This document shows positions 52,539 to 61,780 of a stretch of 64,000 nucleotides of DNA, piece by piece. The stretch comes from JBGPGW01 sp046349515 (lineage in GTDB: Bacteria; Pseudomonadota; Alphaproteobacteria; CADEGL01), in the NCBI GenBank assembly GCA_046349515.1, contig JAXMCE010000005.1:1-64000 (forward strand), given 5' to 3'. The first letter of the stretch is position 1. The number at the start of each line of letters is the position of its first letter. The position numbers and the translations under genes are program-made. The notes below the pieces were generated by a model. It was not told the DNA's origin. It did no database searches and saw only the letters and a list, made by a program, of their open reading frames with translations.

Positions 52539-54248
52539 ATGAATCTTATCAGGCGCCATTTGACCCTTCGTCCGTTCGTCATGCGATTAATCGAATGCCG
52601 GATCGGCTGCGTCGGTCGACGGCGCCGGCGGTTGAGCGTCATCTCGTGGGTCCATGCCGTGTGGATCGTGCTTCTCGCACTCGCCTCGCCGGCAGGAGCG
52701 AGCGAGATCTGGTTTGCGGGCGTCGATCCGATTCACTGGCCGTCGAGGAACCCCACGCTTCCGTCGGACTACATGGGGCTGTTCGAATCCGATGCGCCTT
52801 GGTCGAAGGCGGCGGGGCGCGTGAATGTCTTCAAGGTCTCGACGCAGTTCCTCGAGCGAATGCCGGACGAGACGCTGTCTCGGACCTTTGCCGAGCTCAA
52901 GCGGAGAAATATCGCGCTCGCGGTCGAGGGCGTGATGCTCACGCGCGTCGGTACGTGCGGCGTTGGCGTCGAGGGGCATGGAACGGCGACGATGATGGAG
53001 AGTGTCGCGGAGCGTGTCCGCCGTCTCGGCGGCGAGCTTCGCTACGTGGCCATGGATGAGCCGCTCTGGTTTGGTCACCGCTATGCGGGACCCAATGCGT
53101 GCAAGTTCTCGGTCGAGGCCGTCGCGCGGGATGTGGCCGGTAAGGTCGCGGCGATCCGGAAGATTTTTCCCCAGGTCCAGGTCGGCGACATCGAGCCCGT
53201 CGCGAGCCCGGAGGTGCCCGACTGGGTCGATCAAGTCATGGATTGGACGAAGGCCTACGAAGCGGCGGCGGGAGAGCCTCTCGCGTTCTTCGAGGCGGAC
53301 ATGCAGTGGCGGGCGCCATGGTCGAAGGATTTGCGGCAGCTCGCGGCGCGGTTGCGCGCGGCCGGCATCAAGTTCGGCGTCATCTACAACGGCAATCCCA
53401 ACGAACAAAGCGACGAGGCCTGGGCCACCCACGCCGAAGAGCATTTCGTCGCCGTCGAGGATCACCTGGGCATCCGGCCCGAGCAAGCGATCCTGCAGAC
53501 CTGGATGGCCCGGCCGGTCCGCATGCTGCCCGAGACCCAGCCGGGCACCATGACTCATCTCGTGAATCGCTACGGGGCGGCCGGGACGAAGCTTGCGGCG
53601 GAGCGCACGGGCAAGCGGCTCACGGGTCGACTGTCGGATGGTGCGGGTCGTCCCGTCGGCGGAGCCACCATCACGGTCGAATCGATCGGCGACGGTGCGG
53701 GCGATCTGACGACCGTTCGAACCTTGACGGGCACCGTGCCCTCGAACGCCGCGACGGCCACGCTCGGCGTCCGGATCAACACGGAGTGCAACTGCGTGGC
53801 GCCGGCGGATGTGCGGCTTGGCACGCTCCGCTACCGCGAGGCGCGCTCTGGCCGCGCCGCCCAGCGCGAATTCGAAGGCCGGAGCGCGGCCAAGGGCACG
53901 CGCGGCCGGTTCACGGCGCAACCGGCCGAGACCGTCGTCGTCAACACGCCGCCGTTTCAGGTCACGCCGGGCGAGCCCTACACCGTCGAGATTCCCCTTC
54001 AAGCCGCTTATGCCGAGAGCAACCCAGGCTATGTGGCCATCATTTTCTTCGACGGCCAAGGAAAGGCGTTCCACCGCGACTGGATGTGGATCGAGCCGAC
54101 GGGGCGGCGCATCGCGACGCTCGTCACTGATCAGGCAGGGCAATTCTCCGCCACGCTCGACGACGCGACCCTCGCCGCGACACGGTCCTACAGGATTCGC
54201 TATGACGGCAGCGATGCCTATCGCCTGAACTGGGTCGTCGTTCAGTGA
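52539..54248 (+). CDS. Secreted TIM-barrel-like protein (possible glycoside hydrolase)
   Basis: 569 residues from ATG 52539; later in-frame starts (for example ATG 52581) are possible. A signal peptide follows a run of five Arg ('VWIVLLALASPAGASE', cleavage near residue 55). The next 310 residues look like a TIM barrel: 'EIWFAGVDPIHWP', 'RRNIALAVEGVML', 'RYVAMDEPLWFGHRY' (acidic pair), 'EPLAFFEADMQWRAPW' (acidic residue), 'IKFGVIYNGNP'. The Glu residues in the MDEP and FFEAD strands are candidate acid/base and nucleophile. The last 200 residues are beta-rich and may bind carbohydrate. A periplasmic or extracellular role in trimming the cluster's glycan is inferred; no known GH family was identified. 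Confidence 0.65.
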   Translation: MNLIRRHLTLRPFVMRLIECRIGCVGRRRRRLSVISWVHAVWIVLLALASPAGASEIWFAGVDPIHWPSRNPTLPSDYMGLFESDAPWSKAAGRVNVFKVSTQFLERMPDETLSRTFAELKRRNIALAVEGVMLTRVGTCGVGVEGHGTATMMESVAERVRRLGGELRYVAMDEPLWFGHRYAGPNACKFSVEAVARDVAGKVAAIRKIFPQVQVGDIEPVASPEVPDWVDQVMDWTKAYEAAAGEPLAFFEADMQWRAPWSKDLRQLAARLRAAGIKFGVIYNGNPNEQSDEAWATHAEEHFVAVEDHLGIRPEQAILQTWMARPVRMLPETQPGTMTHLVNRYGAAGTKLAAERTGKRLTGRLSDGAGRPVGGATITVESIGDGAGDLTTVRTLTGTVPSNAATATLGVRINTECNCVAPADVRLGTLRYREARSGRAAQREFEGRSAAKGTRGRFTAQPAETVVVNTPPFQVTPGEPYTVEIPLQAAYAESNPGYVAIIFFDGQGKAFHRDWMWIEPTGRRIATLVTDQAGQFSATLDDATLAATRSYRIRYDGSDAYRLNWVVVQ

Positions 54249-54278
54249 CGGCCGGGCGTGCCGGCGGTCGCGGCCAGT

Positions 54279-57200
54279 TCAAGCCTCTGGACGGACGCTC
54301 TTTGTCCGCCGAGACCGCGTCGCTGCCTTCGCTGGAGCGGCGCGTCCGGCCGAGGCGCCGGTCGTCGCCAGCATCCGTTCGCACAGGCGGAAGACTTCGC
54401 CAGGCGTGATCCCCTTCATGCAGGCAAAGCCCCGCTGGCAGTCCTCCATCTTGGTGAGGTAGCAGGGCGAGCAGCTCATGTCGCGCTGGACCGCGACGGC
54501 GCGCGGGCCGAGCGGTCCCCATTCCTGGGCGTCAACGACGCCCGAGTGGATGCCGATCGTCGGCACGCCGAGGCCCGCGGCGATGTGTTTCGGCCCGCTG
54601 TTGTTGCCGACGAAGAGGGCCGCGCGCGCAAGCACGCCCGGCAGGGCGCCGAGCGGGAAGGCGCCGACCGCGTTCCACACCTGGCGCGGGTGCCGGATAT
54701 GGGCGAGGACCGCCTTCGCGACCTCCATCTCGTCCGGCCCGCCGATGATCATCGCGTGCACGCCGCACCGCTCGATGAGCAAGTTGGCGAGTTCCGCGAA
54801 GGAGGCCGCCGGCCATTGCCGCATCACCGTCCCCACCGCCGGGTGGATGCAGACGACAGGGCGCGAGAACAGCCGCTTGCCGCCGATCGCGTCGAACGCG
54901 GCCGCCGGAGGCTCCGCCGGTTGCCCGCGGATGACGGTGCGGTCCGTCTCGCAGGCCGCGGCGATGGCATCGACGAGATTGATCAGCGAATCCGCGACGT
55001 GCTGACGCTTGGGCGAGAAGGTGGGGTCACCCTCCCATTCGAGGGCGACGTCGAGCCAGGGAAAGCGATCCCTGTAGTCGAACCCGGCCGTGACCCGCGC
55101 GCCCGCGCATTTGAGGACGTGGCGGGTGTCGATGCTCTTCCGCAAGTCGACAGCGAGATCGAAGTCGTAGGCGGCAAGGCGTTCCCCGAGGCGTGCGAGA
55201 TCGTCGTCCGACACGGGAACGGGGCCGAGCGAGGACCGCGCGTGGAAGAAATCGAACTCGATGATTCCGTCGACCGCCGGCTCGACTGACCACACGGATT
55301 TGGATGACCGGCCGCTGAGGACGTGCACGGTCGCGTCCGGAAAATGCTGCTTCAAGCGCCGGACCGCGGGCAGCGCGATGACGCAGTCGCCGATGTGGTC
55401 GAGTTTGACCGCAAGAATCTTGCGGATCGATTCGCGCCGCGCGATCGGGTGCCCGGCATGCACGGTCTCGACCGCCTCCCAATCGATGGCGTAATCGTCG
55501 CGGTCCGCCGACAGGCGGGGATGGAAATAGGGATCGCCCAGGAGGAAGCGATCGCGCCACTGGCTGTCGAAGGCGGTCGTGTCGTAGGCCTCGTCGATCG
55601 CGGCGCGACTCGCAAGCTCGTGGTGAATCAGCTTTGCGTGCGGAGTGAAGACGTTGAGCATGCCCCCGCGCAGTACCTTGAGGCAGTAATCCAGGTCGTT
55701 GTTGATGACGCTGTGCTGTTCTTCGAAGCCCCCGAGCGCATCGAAGGTCTCACGCCGCGTCAACAGGCACGCTCCCGTCACGGCGACCACGTCCCGCTGG
55801 GTCTGTGCCAGGCCGAAATAGCCGAGTTCGTCCTCTTGGGCATAGCGGAAGGCGTGCCGCGCCTGGCCGGGCCGGGCGAGGAACATACCCGCGTGCTGGA
55901 TCTTGCGGTCGGGATAGAGCAGCAACGGACCGACCGCGCCGACCTCGGGCCGCGTCGCGTGCTCGAGCAGCGTATCCAGCCATGCGCCGTCGATGATTTC
56001 GATGTCGTCGTTGAGGAACAGAAGAAACTCGCCACTGGCCTCGGCCGCGGCGCGGTTGTTGAAGCGCGCCCAATTGAAGGCGGGCTCGGCCTCGACGACG
56101 ATGTCGGCATGCTCGCGCAGCCAGGTCTTCCAATGACGCTCGGCCTCCGGGATGTTCTCAATGCAGATGATCTCGATATTGCGGTAGGCCGTCTTCTCGC
56201 GCAGCGTCTCGAGGCAGGTCTTGATGAGGCCACGTGCCGCGCAGGTGGGGATGATGATCGAAACCTTGCCCGTCACCGCCGGCTTGCGCTTGACGCGGAA
56301 ATGGCCAGGCGCGCATCCGTCGAGGACATCGGCCTCGATCCCACGGCGGGAAAGCGCGCGGGATAGGGCGCGGCGTTCGACGATCGGGTCGCGCCCGTCT
56401 GCGCCGCGTTCGGCCAGCACTTTGGCCACGTGGCGGATCGCGACAGCCTGCTCCGTGCAGCGCAACACGATGTCATAGTCGCCCCGGTCGAGAAGGTCGC
56501 GAGTCACGATGTCGGCGCGTCGCAAGAGATCGATGTGTGCGCACCACAGCCGGCCGATGTAGTTCGTCGACAAGAGAAGATCCGGCGACCACTGCGGCTT
56601 GAAGAACGCGCTGACCTCGCCCGTCGCCGGATCACCCCGGCGCTCGTCGCTGTAAAAGAAATCCGCGTCCGGGTGGAGCGCGATCGCGACCGCCATCTCG
56701 AGAAGCGCGTCGCAGCCGAGCTCGTCTCCGGAGCCAAGCACCGCGAGGAACGCGCGCCGATCTCCGCGTGGATCGCGCGCCGCCAGATCGGCGAGGGCCG
56801 ATGACTTGCGGTCGGCGAAGACGATTCGGTCCGTATGGTCAGGGCAGGCGAGGGCGATCGCGTCGCGGATCGCCTGCGCGACCGGCTTCCGCGCCGTGAC
56901 AATCAGCCGCCACTCCGGATACGTCTGTTTCCGCAGCGATGCGAGGGTTCGAATGATCGCATCGAGCGCATCGTCCCCAATCTCGAGGAGCAGCGTGAAG
57001 CGCGGTTGCGGGTCGAGGCGCGCGACGATCTGCATGTGAAGATCGACCTCGGCCTGCGGCATGGTGCGGCGGAGCGACCAAGGGCCGCTCGTCTCGGGCG
57101 CAGGTTCGGCATCGAGGTGGAACTCGAAGGCCTCGGATCGGCCGGAACGATCGTTGACCGTGACGGCGACCGCATGGCGGCCGGCCGAGAGGAGGCGGTG

Positions 57201-58892
57201 GGGCAGCATGGCGAAGAAACCGCTCGTGAGCGCGCTGTCCCAATCGGGAAAGGCCGCAGCCACGTCCATCCGACGCATGCCGTAGTCGGCGGTGAGCGCC
57301 CGCTGGCCGTCGACCGAGACTTCGATGGAGGCAACGCCGTCCTTCGCAAGCGCCCAGCCGCTGATCTCGAGATTGCCGCGGACAGGAGAGGCAACCGCGC
57401 CACCGATGAGGGCAGGGCTGTCGACCGAGATCTTGAGCACGTCGCCGAGCCCGCCGACGCGCTCGGTCGCAAAATCCCGCGCAAGGACCGGGAGCGGAAT
57501 CTCGCGCTTCTCGCCATTCGTGCCGCGCACGACGAGCGTGACGAGATGCTCGCCCTCGATCGGCTCATCGAGCATGCCATGAAAGGCAAATCCCGATTTA
57601 CGCGCGTGGACGAGTGTCGGAAGATGGTTGCCGACATCGGGCCGTTCACCGCCGACATCGGCCTCACCGAGCGCGTGGCCATCGAGAAGAACGGTAATCG
57701 ATTCGGTCGGACTTGCGGGAACGGCCCAACCATTGACGGAGAGAGAGCCAGCGGTCGTCAGAAGTATCTCGTCGCAGTTGAACGAGAACGCGGGCGCGGC
57801 GCTCTCTCGTTCGGGAGACGCCAAGTCCGGGATGACGAGCGGGGCCTTGATCTCTCGCGTGATGCCCGTCTCGGAGACGGCCTCGACCTTGAGCACGTGC
57901 CGCCCCGCTCCGAAACGGCGGACGTCCGCGGCGAAGGCGTAACCCGAAAAGGCCGCGTTGGGATACTCGGGACAGGTTTTCGCGACATCCGGGCGCGCGC
58001 TGCCGCGGTCGGTCGCCCCGAGCGATTCGTCATCGAGAAAGACTTCGATCCGGCCGATCTGCACGAAGCATACCGCCCACCCTGCGATACGCAGCACGCC
58101 CTGGGCGTCCACGCCGAAATGGTCGACGTGGAGTTGGAGCGGCGGGGAGGGGGTGGCGGGTGTGTCACGAGAGAGATCGACATCGTCGGCCGCGACGGGT
58201 TCGGCCCCGCCATGGAGAAGGCCGCCGATGGGCACGGTGATCTCGCGCGAGGCTCCATCTTCGGTCCGTGCGACGAGCGCGACATCGATGGACTCACGCC
58301 CGTCCTCCGAGCCTGGATCGAGCAGAATCGAAAATCCCGCGTGGTCCGATTTCGGGTAGTGCGGGTAGATGCGGCCGACATCGGTGCGGCGCTGGCCGTA
58401 GATCGCGTGGCCCGCGAAGGCGCCGTCGACGGACCCGACGATCTCGACGATGGGTGCCTGCGCGATGGCCCAGCCTTCGATCCGAATTTGGCGCCCGCGG
58501 CCAGACGGGCCCGAACCCAGGCGCACGGCATCGACGGTCAGGATGATGCCGGCCCCGGCATCGGCGGCCGCAGCCTCGGGCGCCGGGGTGTCATCACGGG
58601 GTGCGTCCTCGGCGTCCGTCTCCTCCCGCCGGATCTTGAGACCCCGCCGGCCGCCCACCGTCACGAAGTGGAGGAGCGGGTTGTCCGGAACATCGCCCAA
58701 GGCCCGGCACTGCTCGAGATAATAAGAGGTGTCGAAGTCCGCCCGCGGTGGCCGGCCTTCGCGGGCCCCCTGTTCCAAATAATGGACAAGCGGGTCGAGA
58801 TTGCCGACATCGGGATTGCTCGCCCGATAGAAGGACGCGTCGAAGAGGCCCGACTTCGCCAACAATTCGTAGTCGAAGAAGAACGTCGTCAT
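54279..58892 (-). CDS. Giant glycosyltransferase fusion: PDV/EGR repeats, four beta modules, two GT2 and one GT9 domain
   Basis: 1537 residues. Residues about 13-92 hold two copies of a repeat ('FDASFYRASNPDVGN...EGRPP'). Residues about 118-600 contain four beta-sandwich modules, each with G-W-A, a 'V.vDG' strand and an R-x-DV motif. Then come a GT2-like domain (about 620-860, 'FFYSDERRGDPATGEVSAFF' and 'SPDLLLSTNYIGRLW'), a second GT2 (about 870-1130, 'VSIIIPTCAARGLIKTCLE', 'LFLNDDIEIIDGAWLD'), and a GT9 heptosyltransferase-like domain (about 1155-1500, 'ILAVKLDHIGDCVIALPAVR', 'GNNSGPKHIAAGLGVPTIGI'). Up to three sugar transfers in one polypeptide are possible. It diverges from rfbC and converges on the TIM-barrel gene. 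Confidence 0.88.
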   Translation of the reverse strand: MTTFFFDYELLAKSGLFDASFYRASNPDVGNLDPLVHYLEQGAREGRPPRADFDTSYYLEQCRALGDVPDNPLLHFVTVGGRRGLKIRREETDAEDAPRDDTPAPEAAAADAGAGIILTVDAVRLGSGPSGRGRQIRIEGWAIAQAPIVEIVGSVDGAFAGHAIYGQRRTDVGRIYPHYPKSDHAGFSILLDPGSEDGRESIDVALVARTEDGASREITVPIGGLLHGGAEPVAADDVDLSRDTPATPSPPLQLHVDHFGVDAQGVLRIAGWAVCFVQIGRIEVFLDDESLGATDRGSARPDVAKTCPEYPNAAFSGYAFAADVRRFGAGRHVLKVEAVSETGITREIKAPLVIPDLASPERESAAPAFSFNCDEILLTTAGSLSVNGWAVPASPTESITVLLDGHALGEADVGGERPDVGNHLPTLVHARKSGFAFHGMLDEPIEGEHLVTLVVRGTNGEKREIPLPVLARDFATERVGGLGDVLKISVDSPALIGGAVASPVRGNLEISGWALAKDGVASIEVSVDGQRALTADYGMRRMDVAAAFPDWDSALTSGFFAMLPHRLLSAGRHAVAVTVNDRSGRSEAFEFHLDAEPAPETSGPWSLRRTMPQAEVDLHMQIVARLDPQPRFTLLLEIGDDALDAIIRTLASLRKQTYPEWRLIVTARKPVAQAIRDAIALACPDHTDRIVFADRKSSALADLAARDPRGDRRAFLAVLGSGDELGCDALLEMAVAIALHPDADFFYSDERRGDPATGEVSAFFKPQWSPDLLLSTNYIGRLWCAHIDLLRRADIVTRDLLDRGDYDIVLRCTEQAVAIRHVAKVLAERGADGRDPIVERRALSRALSRRGIEADVLDGCAPGHFRVKRKPAVTGKVSIIIPTCAARGLIKTCLETLREKTAYRNIEIICIENIPEAERHWKTWLREHADIVVEAEPAFNWARFNNRAAAEASGEFLLFLNDDIEIIDGAWLDTLLEHATRPEVGAVGPLLLYPDRKIQHAGMFLARPGQARHAFRYAQEDELGYFGLAQTQRDVVAVTGACLLTRRETFDALGGFEEQHSVINNDLDYCLKVLRGGMLNVFTPHAKLIHHELASRAAIDEAYDTTAFDSQWRDRFLLGDPYFHPRLSADRDDYAIDWEAVETVHAGHPIARRESIRKILAVKLDHIGDCVIALPAVRRLKQHFPDATVHVLSGRSSKSVWSVEPAVDGIIEFDFFHARSSLGPVPVSDDDLARLGERLAAYDFDLAVDLRKSIDTRHVLKCAGARVTAGFDYRDRFPWLDVALEWEGDPTFSPKRQHVADSLINLVDAIAAACETDRTVIRGQPAEPPAAAFDAIGGKRLFSRPVVCIHPAVGTVMRQWPAASFAELANLLIERCGVHAMIIGGPDEMEVAKAVLAHIRHPRQVWNAVGAFPLGALPGVLARAALFVGNNSGPKHIAAGLGVPTIGIHSGVVDAQEWGPLGPRAVAVQRDMSCSPCYLTKMEDCQRGFACMKGITPGEVFRLCERMLATTGASAGRAAPAKAATRSRRTKSVRPEA

Positions 58893-58937
58893 GCTCGACG
58901 GTTCGGTTTTTGCCGCTCGGATCGACCCGGACGATAA

Positions 58938-59007
58938 CGTTCGTTAAGACGCCGCGTCCGTTAACGAATGGCGCGCGTTAACTAGTTTGCCGCGCCAGCG
59001 ATTCGCA
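58938..59007. promoter_or_regulatory. Region P3: TTAACG repeats and GCGATTCGCA upstream of rfbC and the giant GT gene
   Basis: In the 335-bp divergent region: CGTTAAG (about 58942-58948), CGTTAACG (58959-58966), GCGTTAAC (58976-58983) and GCGATTCGCA (58998-59007). CGTTAACGAATGG here closely matches CGTTAACGAACGG at 36693. No gene is visible in the rest of the region to 59227. Confidence 0.55.
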
Positions 59008-59227
59008 TATTGTGACTCAAGTCTTGAGATGCAACGTAGTATGATAGACTTCGCGCAGGGACATCAAGCGAACCTCCGTGCACCTGAGTCCGCGGGCCTG
59101 GCGGCCTGTCGTTCGTCGAGCGTGGCCGCCGTGTCGGAACTCGTCGCATTGGTCGCAGAACTATAACACAAGAATCGTCCCGCGCCGTGTGGGGGCATGA
59201 GCGTCCAGGCTGGGCAATGATGGGCTC

Positions 59228-59809
59228 ATGGTAGAAGCATCGGTCGAGTCGCTTGCAATCGCAGACGTCAAAGTTCTGACACCGAGGAAGTTCTCGGACC
59301 ATCGCGGCTATTTCTGCGAGACTTATTCGACGGCGACGCTGCCGAACCTCGGCTTCGTTCAAGACAATGTATCGATGTCCGCGCAGGCGGGCACCGTGCG
59401 CGGGCTTCATTTCCAGGAGCCGCCCTTCGCCCAGGCGAAGCTCGTGACGGTCCTGCGCGGCGCGATCTTCGACGTCGCCGTCGACATCCGGAAGAACTCG
59501 CCGACCTTCGGGCACTGGGTCGGCGTGGAGCTGACGGGCGAGACGCTGAAGCAGCTCCTCGTTCCTGCCGGCTTCGCACACGGATTTTGCACGCTCGTCC
59601 CCGACACTTTGGTCTTCTACAAGGTCGATGCCCACTATGCGCCGGCGCACGATCGCGGCCTGCGCTGGAACGATCCTGCGATCGGAATCCCATGGCCCAT
59701 CGCGGCGGAGAAGGCCGTCGTGTCGGACAAGGATCGCCAGCAACCGCTGCTGGCGGAACTGAAGACGCCCTTCACGTTTGCGGGCGCACGCACTTCAACC
59801 CCATCCTGA
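59228..59809 (+). CDS. rfbC: dTDP-4-dehydrorhamnose 3,5-epimerase
   Basis: 193 residues, usual size. The cupin-type barrel has 'FSDHRGYFCETY', 'QDNVSMSAQAGTVRGLHFQE' with the catalytic His, 'KLVTVLRGAIFDVAVDIRKN' and 'VPAGFAHGFCTL'. It epimerises C3 and C5 of dTDP-4-keto-6-deoxyglucose. It is the first gene of rfbCBDA, 13 bp before rfbB. Its start at ATG 59228 has only weak ribosome-binding sequence upstream. Confidence 0.94.
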   Translation: MVEASVESLAIADVKVLTPRKFSDHRGYFCETYSTATLPNLGFVQDNVSMSAQAGTVRGLHFQEPPFAQAKLVTVLRGAIFDVAVDIRKNSPTFGHWVGVELTGETLKQLLVPAGFAHGFCTLVPDTLVFYKVDAHYAPAHDRGLRWNDPAIGIPWPIAAEKAVVSDKDRQQPLLAELKTPFTFAGARTSTPS

Positions 59810-59822
59810 CATCGGAACCCCC

Positions 59823-60878
59823 ATGAAGATTCTTGTCACCGGCGGCGCGGGATTCATCGGCTCGGCCCTTGTCCGCCATCTGATCAACGAGACGGCCGAC
59901 GATGTCGTCAATGTGGACAAGCTCACCTATGCCGCCGATTTGCGCAGCATCGAGAGCGTAGCGGACAATCCGCGCTATAAATTCGAGCGCGTCGACATCT
60001 GCGACCGGGGCGCGGTCGCAGCGCTCTTCGAGCGCCACAAGCCGGATGCGGTGATGAACCTGGCGGCGGAGACTCATGTCGATCGCTCCATCGACCGCCC
60101 GGCCGACTTCATCGAGACGAACATCATCGGAACCTATGTGCTGCTGGAATCGGCCTTGACGTATTGGCGCACCCTCGATGGCCAACGGCGCACGGCGTTC
60201 CGCTTTCACCACGTGTCGACGGACGAAGTGTTCGGGGCCCTCGGCCCGACGGGACACTTCCATGAAGAATCGCGCTACGACCCGAATTCTCCCTATTCGG
60301 CCAGCAAGGCGTCCTCCGACCACTTCGTGCGCGCCTGGCACCGGACCTACGGCCTCCCGACGATCATCACCAATTGCTGCAACAACTACGGGCCCTATCA
60401 ATTTCCCGACAAGCTGATCCCGCTCATGATCATCAACTGTCTGTCGGGCAAGTCTCTACCGGTCTATGGCAAGGGCGGGCAGGTGCGGGATTGGCTGCAC
60501 GTCGAGGACCATGTACGCGCCCTCCATCGCGTCGTGACGCGGGGCGAGCCCGGCCGCTCCTACAACATTGGCGGGAACTGCGAACGGACGAATCTCGAAG
60601 TGGTCCAGCGGATCTGTACCCTCGTAGACGCGCTTCGCCCTGCCCGGCGGAGTTGCGCTGACCTCATCACCTTCGTCGCGGATCGCCCGGGTCATGATTT
60701 CCGCTATGCGGTCGACACGACGCGTGCCCGGGAAGAACTTGGCTATGCGCCGGAGGTGGATTTCGACGATGGCCTCGAGCGGACCGTCCGTTGGTACATG
60801 GCCAGCGAGGAATGGTGGCGTCCCATCGCCGAGTCTCGCTATGCGGGGCAGCGTCTCGGCTTGACGGGGACCGAGTGA
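59823..60878 (+). CDS. rfbB: dTDP-glucose 4,6-dehydratase
   Basis: 351 residues from ATG 59823. Extended SDR: 'VTGGAGFIGSALVRHL' binds NAD+, 'HVSTDEVFGALG' holds the Thr-Asp-Glu catalytic trio, and 'YSASKASSDHFVRAW' is the Tyr-x-x-x-Lys. 'NNYGPYQFPDKLIPLMI' and 'VRDWLHVEDH' are RmlB signatures. It dehydrates dTDP-glucose to dTDP-4-keto-6-deoxyglucose, the second step of dTDP-rhamnose synthesis. The stop overlaps the GTG start of rfbD. Confidence 0.96.
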   Translation: MKILVTGGAGFIGSALVRHLINETADDVVNVDKLTYAADLRSIESVADNPRYKFERVDICDRGAVAALFERHKPDAVMNLAAETHVDRSIDRPADFIETNIIGTYVLLESALTYWRTLDGQRRTAFRFHHVSTDEVFGALGPTGHFHEESRYDPNSPYSASKASSDHFVRAWHRTYGLPTIITNCCNNYGPYQFPDKLIPLMIINCLSGKSLPVYGKGGQVRDWLHVEDHVRALHRVVTRGEPGRSYNIGGNCERTNLEVVQRICTLVDALRPARRSCADLITFVADRPGHDFRYAVDTTRAREELGYAPEVDFDDGLERTVRWYMASEEWWRPIAESRYAGQRLGLTGTE

Positions 60879-61780
60879 CGACAGTGGGCGATCGTCCGGT
60901 CCTTCTTGTCGGGGCCGACGGCCAAGTCGGCCGCGCCTTCGTGCGCCATGGCGAAGCGTGGTCTGGGCGGCTCGTGGCGCTCGGTCACCGTGACCTCGAT
61001 ATACGCGATGGCGCGCGCGTCCGCGATGCGGTGAAACGTCTCAACCCGGAGGTGGTGATCAATGCTGCCGCCTACACGGCAGTCGACGCCGCGGAGCGCG
61101 ATGTGGGTCTTGCCTTTGCCGTCAACCGCGATGGCGTGGGCCATCTCGCGGCGGCCTGTGCCGATGCCTCGATCCCACTCATCCATGTATCGACCGACTA
61201 TGTCTTCGATGGCGAGAAAGGAGAGCCCTATCTCGAGACGGATCCCGTTCATCCACTCGGCGTATACGGCGCGAGCAAGCTGGCCGGTGAGGACCTGCTC
61301 AGAAGCCGCCTCGAGGAACACGTCATTCTGCGGACGGCCTGGGTCTTCAGCCCCGACCGCACCAATTTCGTGAAGACGATTCTCCGCCTTGCATCCGAAC
61401 GGCCCGAGTTGCGCGTGGTCGCCGATCAGCGCGGAGGTCCGACCTCGGCCGACGCGATCGCCCGCGCGCTGGTTGCGATCACGGAACGCATCCTGGCGTC
61501 CCCGACCGGCTGGGGGACATACCATTTTTGCGGAGCGCCGGCCGTGAGCTGGTGGGATTTCGCATCGGCCATCGTCGACGTGGCGGCGCCGCGCATCGGG
61601 CGCCGCGTTCCCATCGCGGCGATCACGACGGCGGACTACCCGACTCCGGCGCGGCGACCGAAGAACTCTGTCTTGAGCTGCGCCCGGATCGCCGCCGTCT
61701 TCGGCCTTGCCCAGCCCGATTGGCGGGAAGCTCTGCCGCGCGTCGTCGGGACCATTCTCGACGAGGGCGCACGCGCATGA
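60875..61780 (+). CDS. rfbD: dTDP-4-dehydrorhamnose reductase
   Basis: 301 residues from GTG 60875, which overlaps the rfbB stop (GTGA); the frame extends upstream, but this start fits the family length. 'VLLVGADGQVGRAFV' is the NADPH site; 'VSTDYVFDGEKGEPY' and 'YGASKLAGEDLL' carry the active-site Tyr and Lys; 'PARRPKNSVLS' is a typical RmlD C-terminal motif. It reduces the epimerised keto sugar to dTDP-L-rhamnose. Confidence 0.95.
   Translation: MTTVGDRPVLLVGADGQVGRAFVRHGEAWSGRLVALGHRDLDIRDGARVRDAVKRLNPEVVINAAAYTAVDAAERDVGLAFAVNRDGVGHLAAACADASIPLIHVSTDYVFDGEKGEPYLETDPVHPLGVYGASKLAGEDLLRSRLEEHVILRTAWVFSPDRTNFVKTILRLASERPELRVVADQRGGPTSADAIARALVAITERILASPTGWGTYHFCGAPAVSWWDFASAIVDVAAPRIGRRVPIAAITTADYPTPARRPKNSVLSCARIAAVFGLAQPDWREALPRVVGTILDEGARA

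Noticed and set aside
58938..58983. TTAA pairs as possible CtrA sites (TTAA-N7-TTAA)
   Set aside because: Spacing between TTAA words is 10-13 bases in the three regions, not the 7 needed for a CtrA site.
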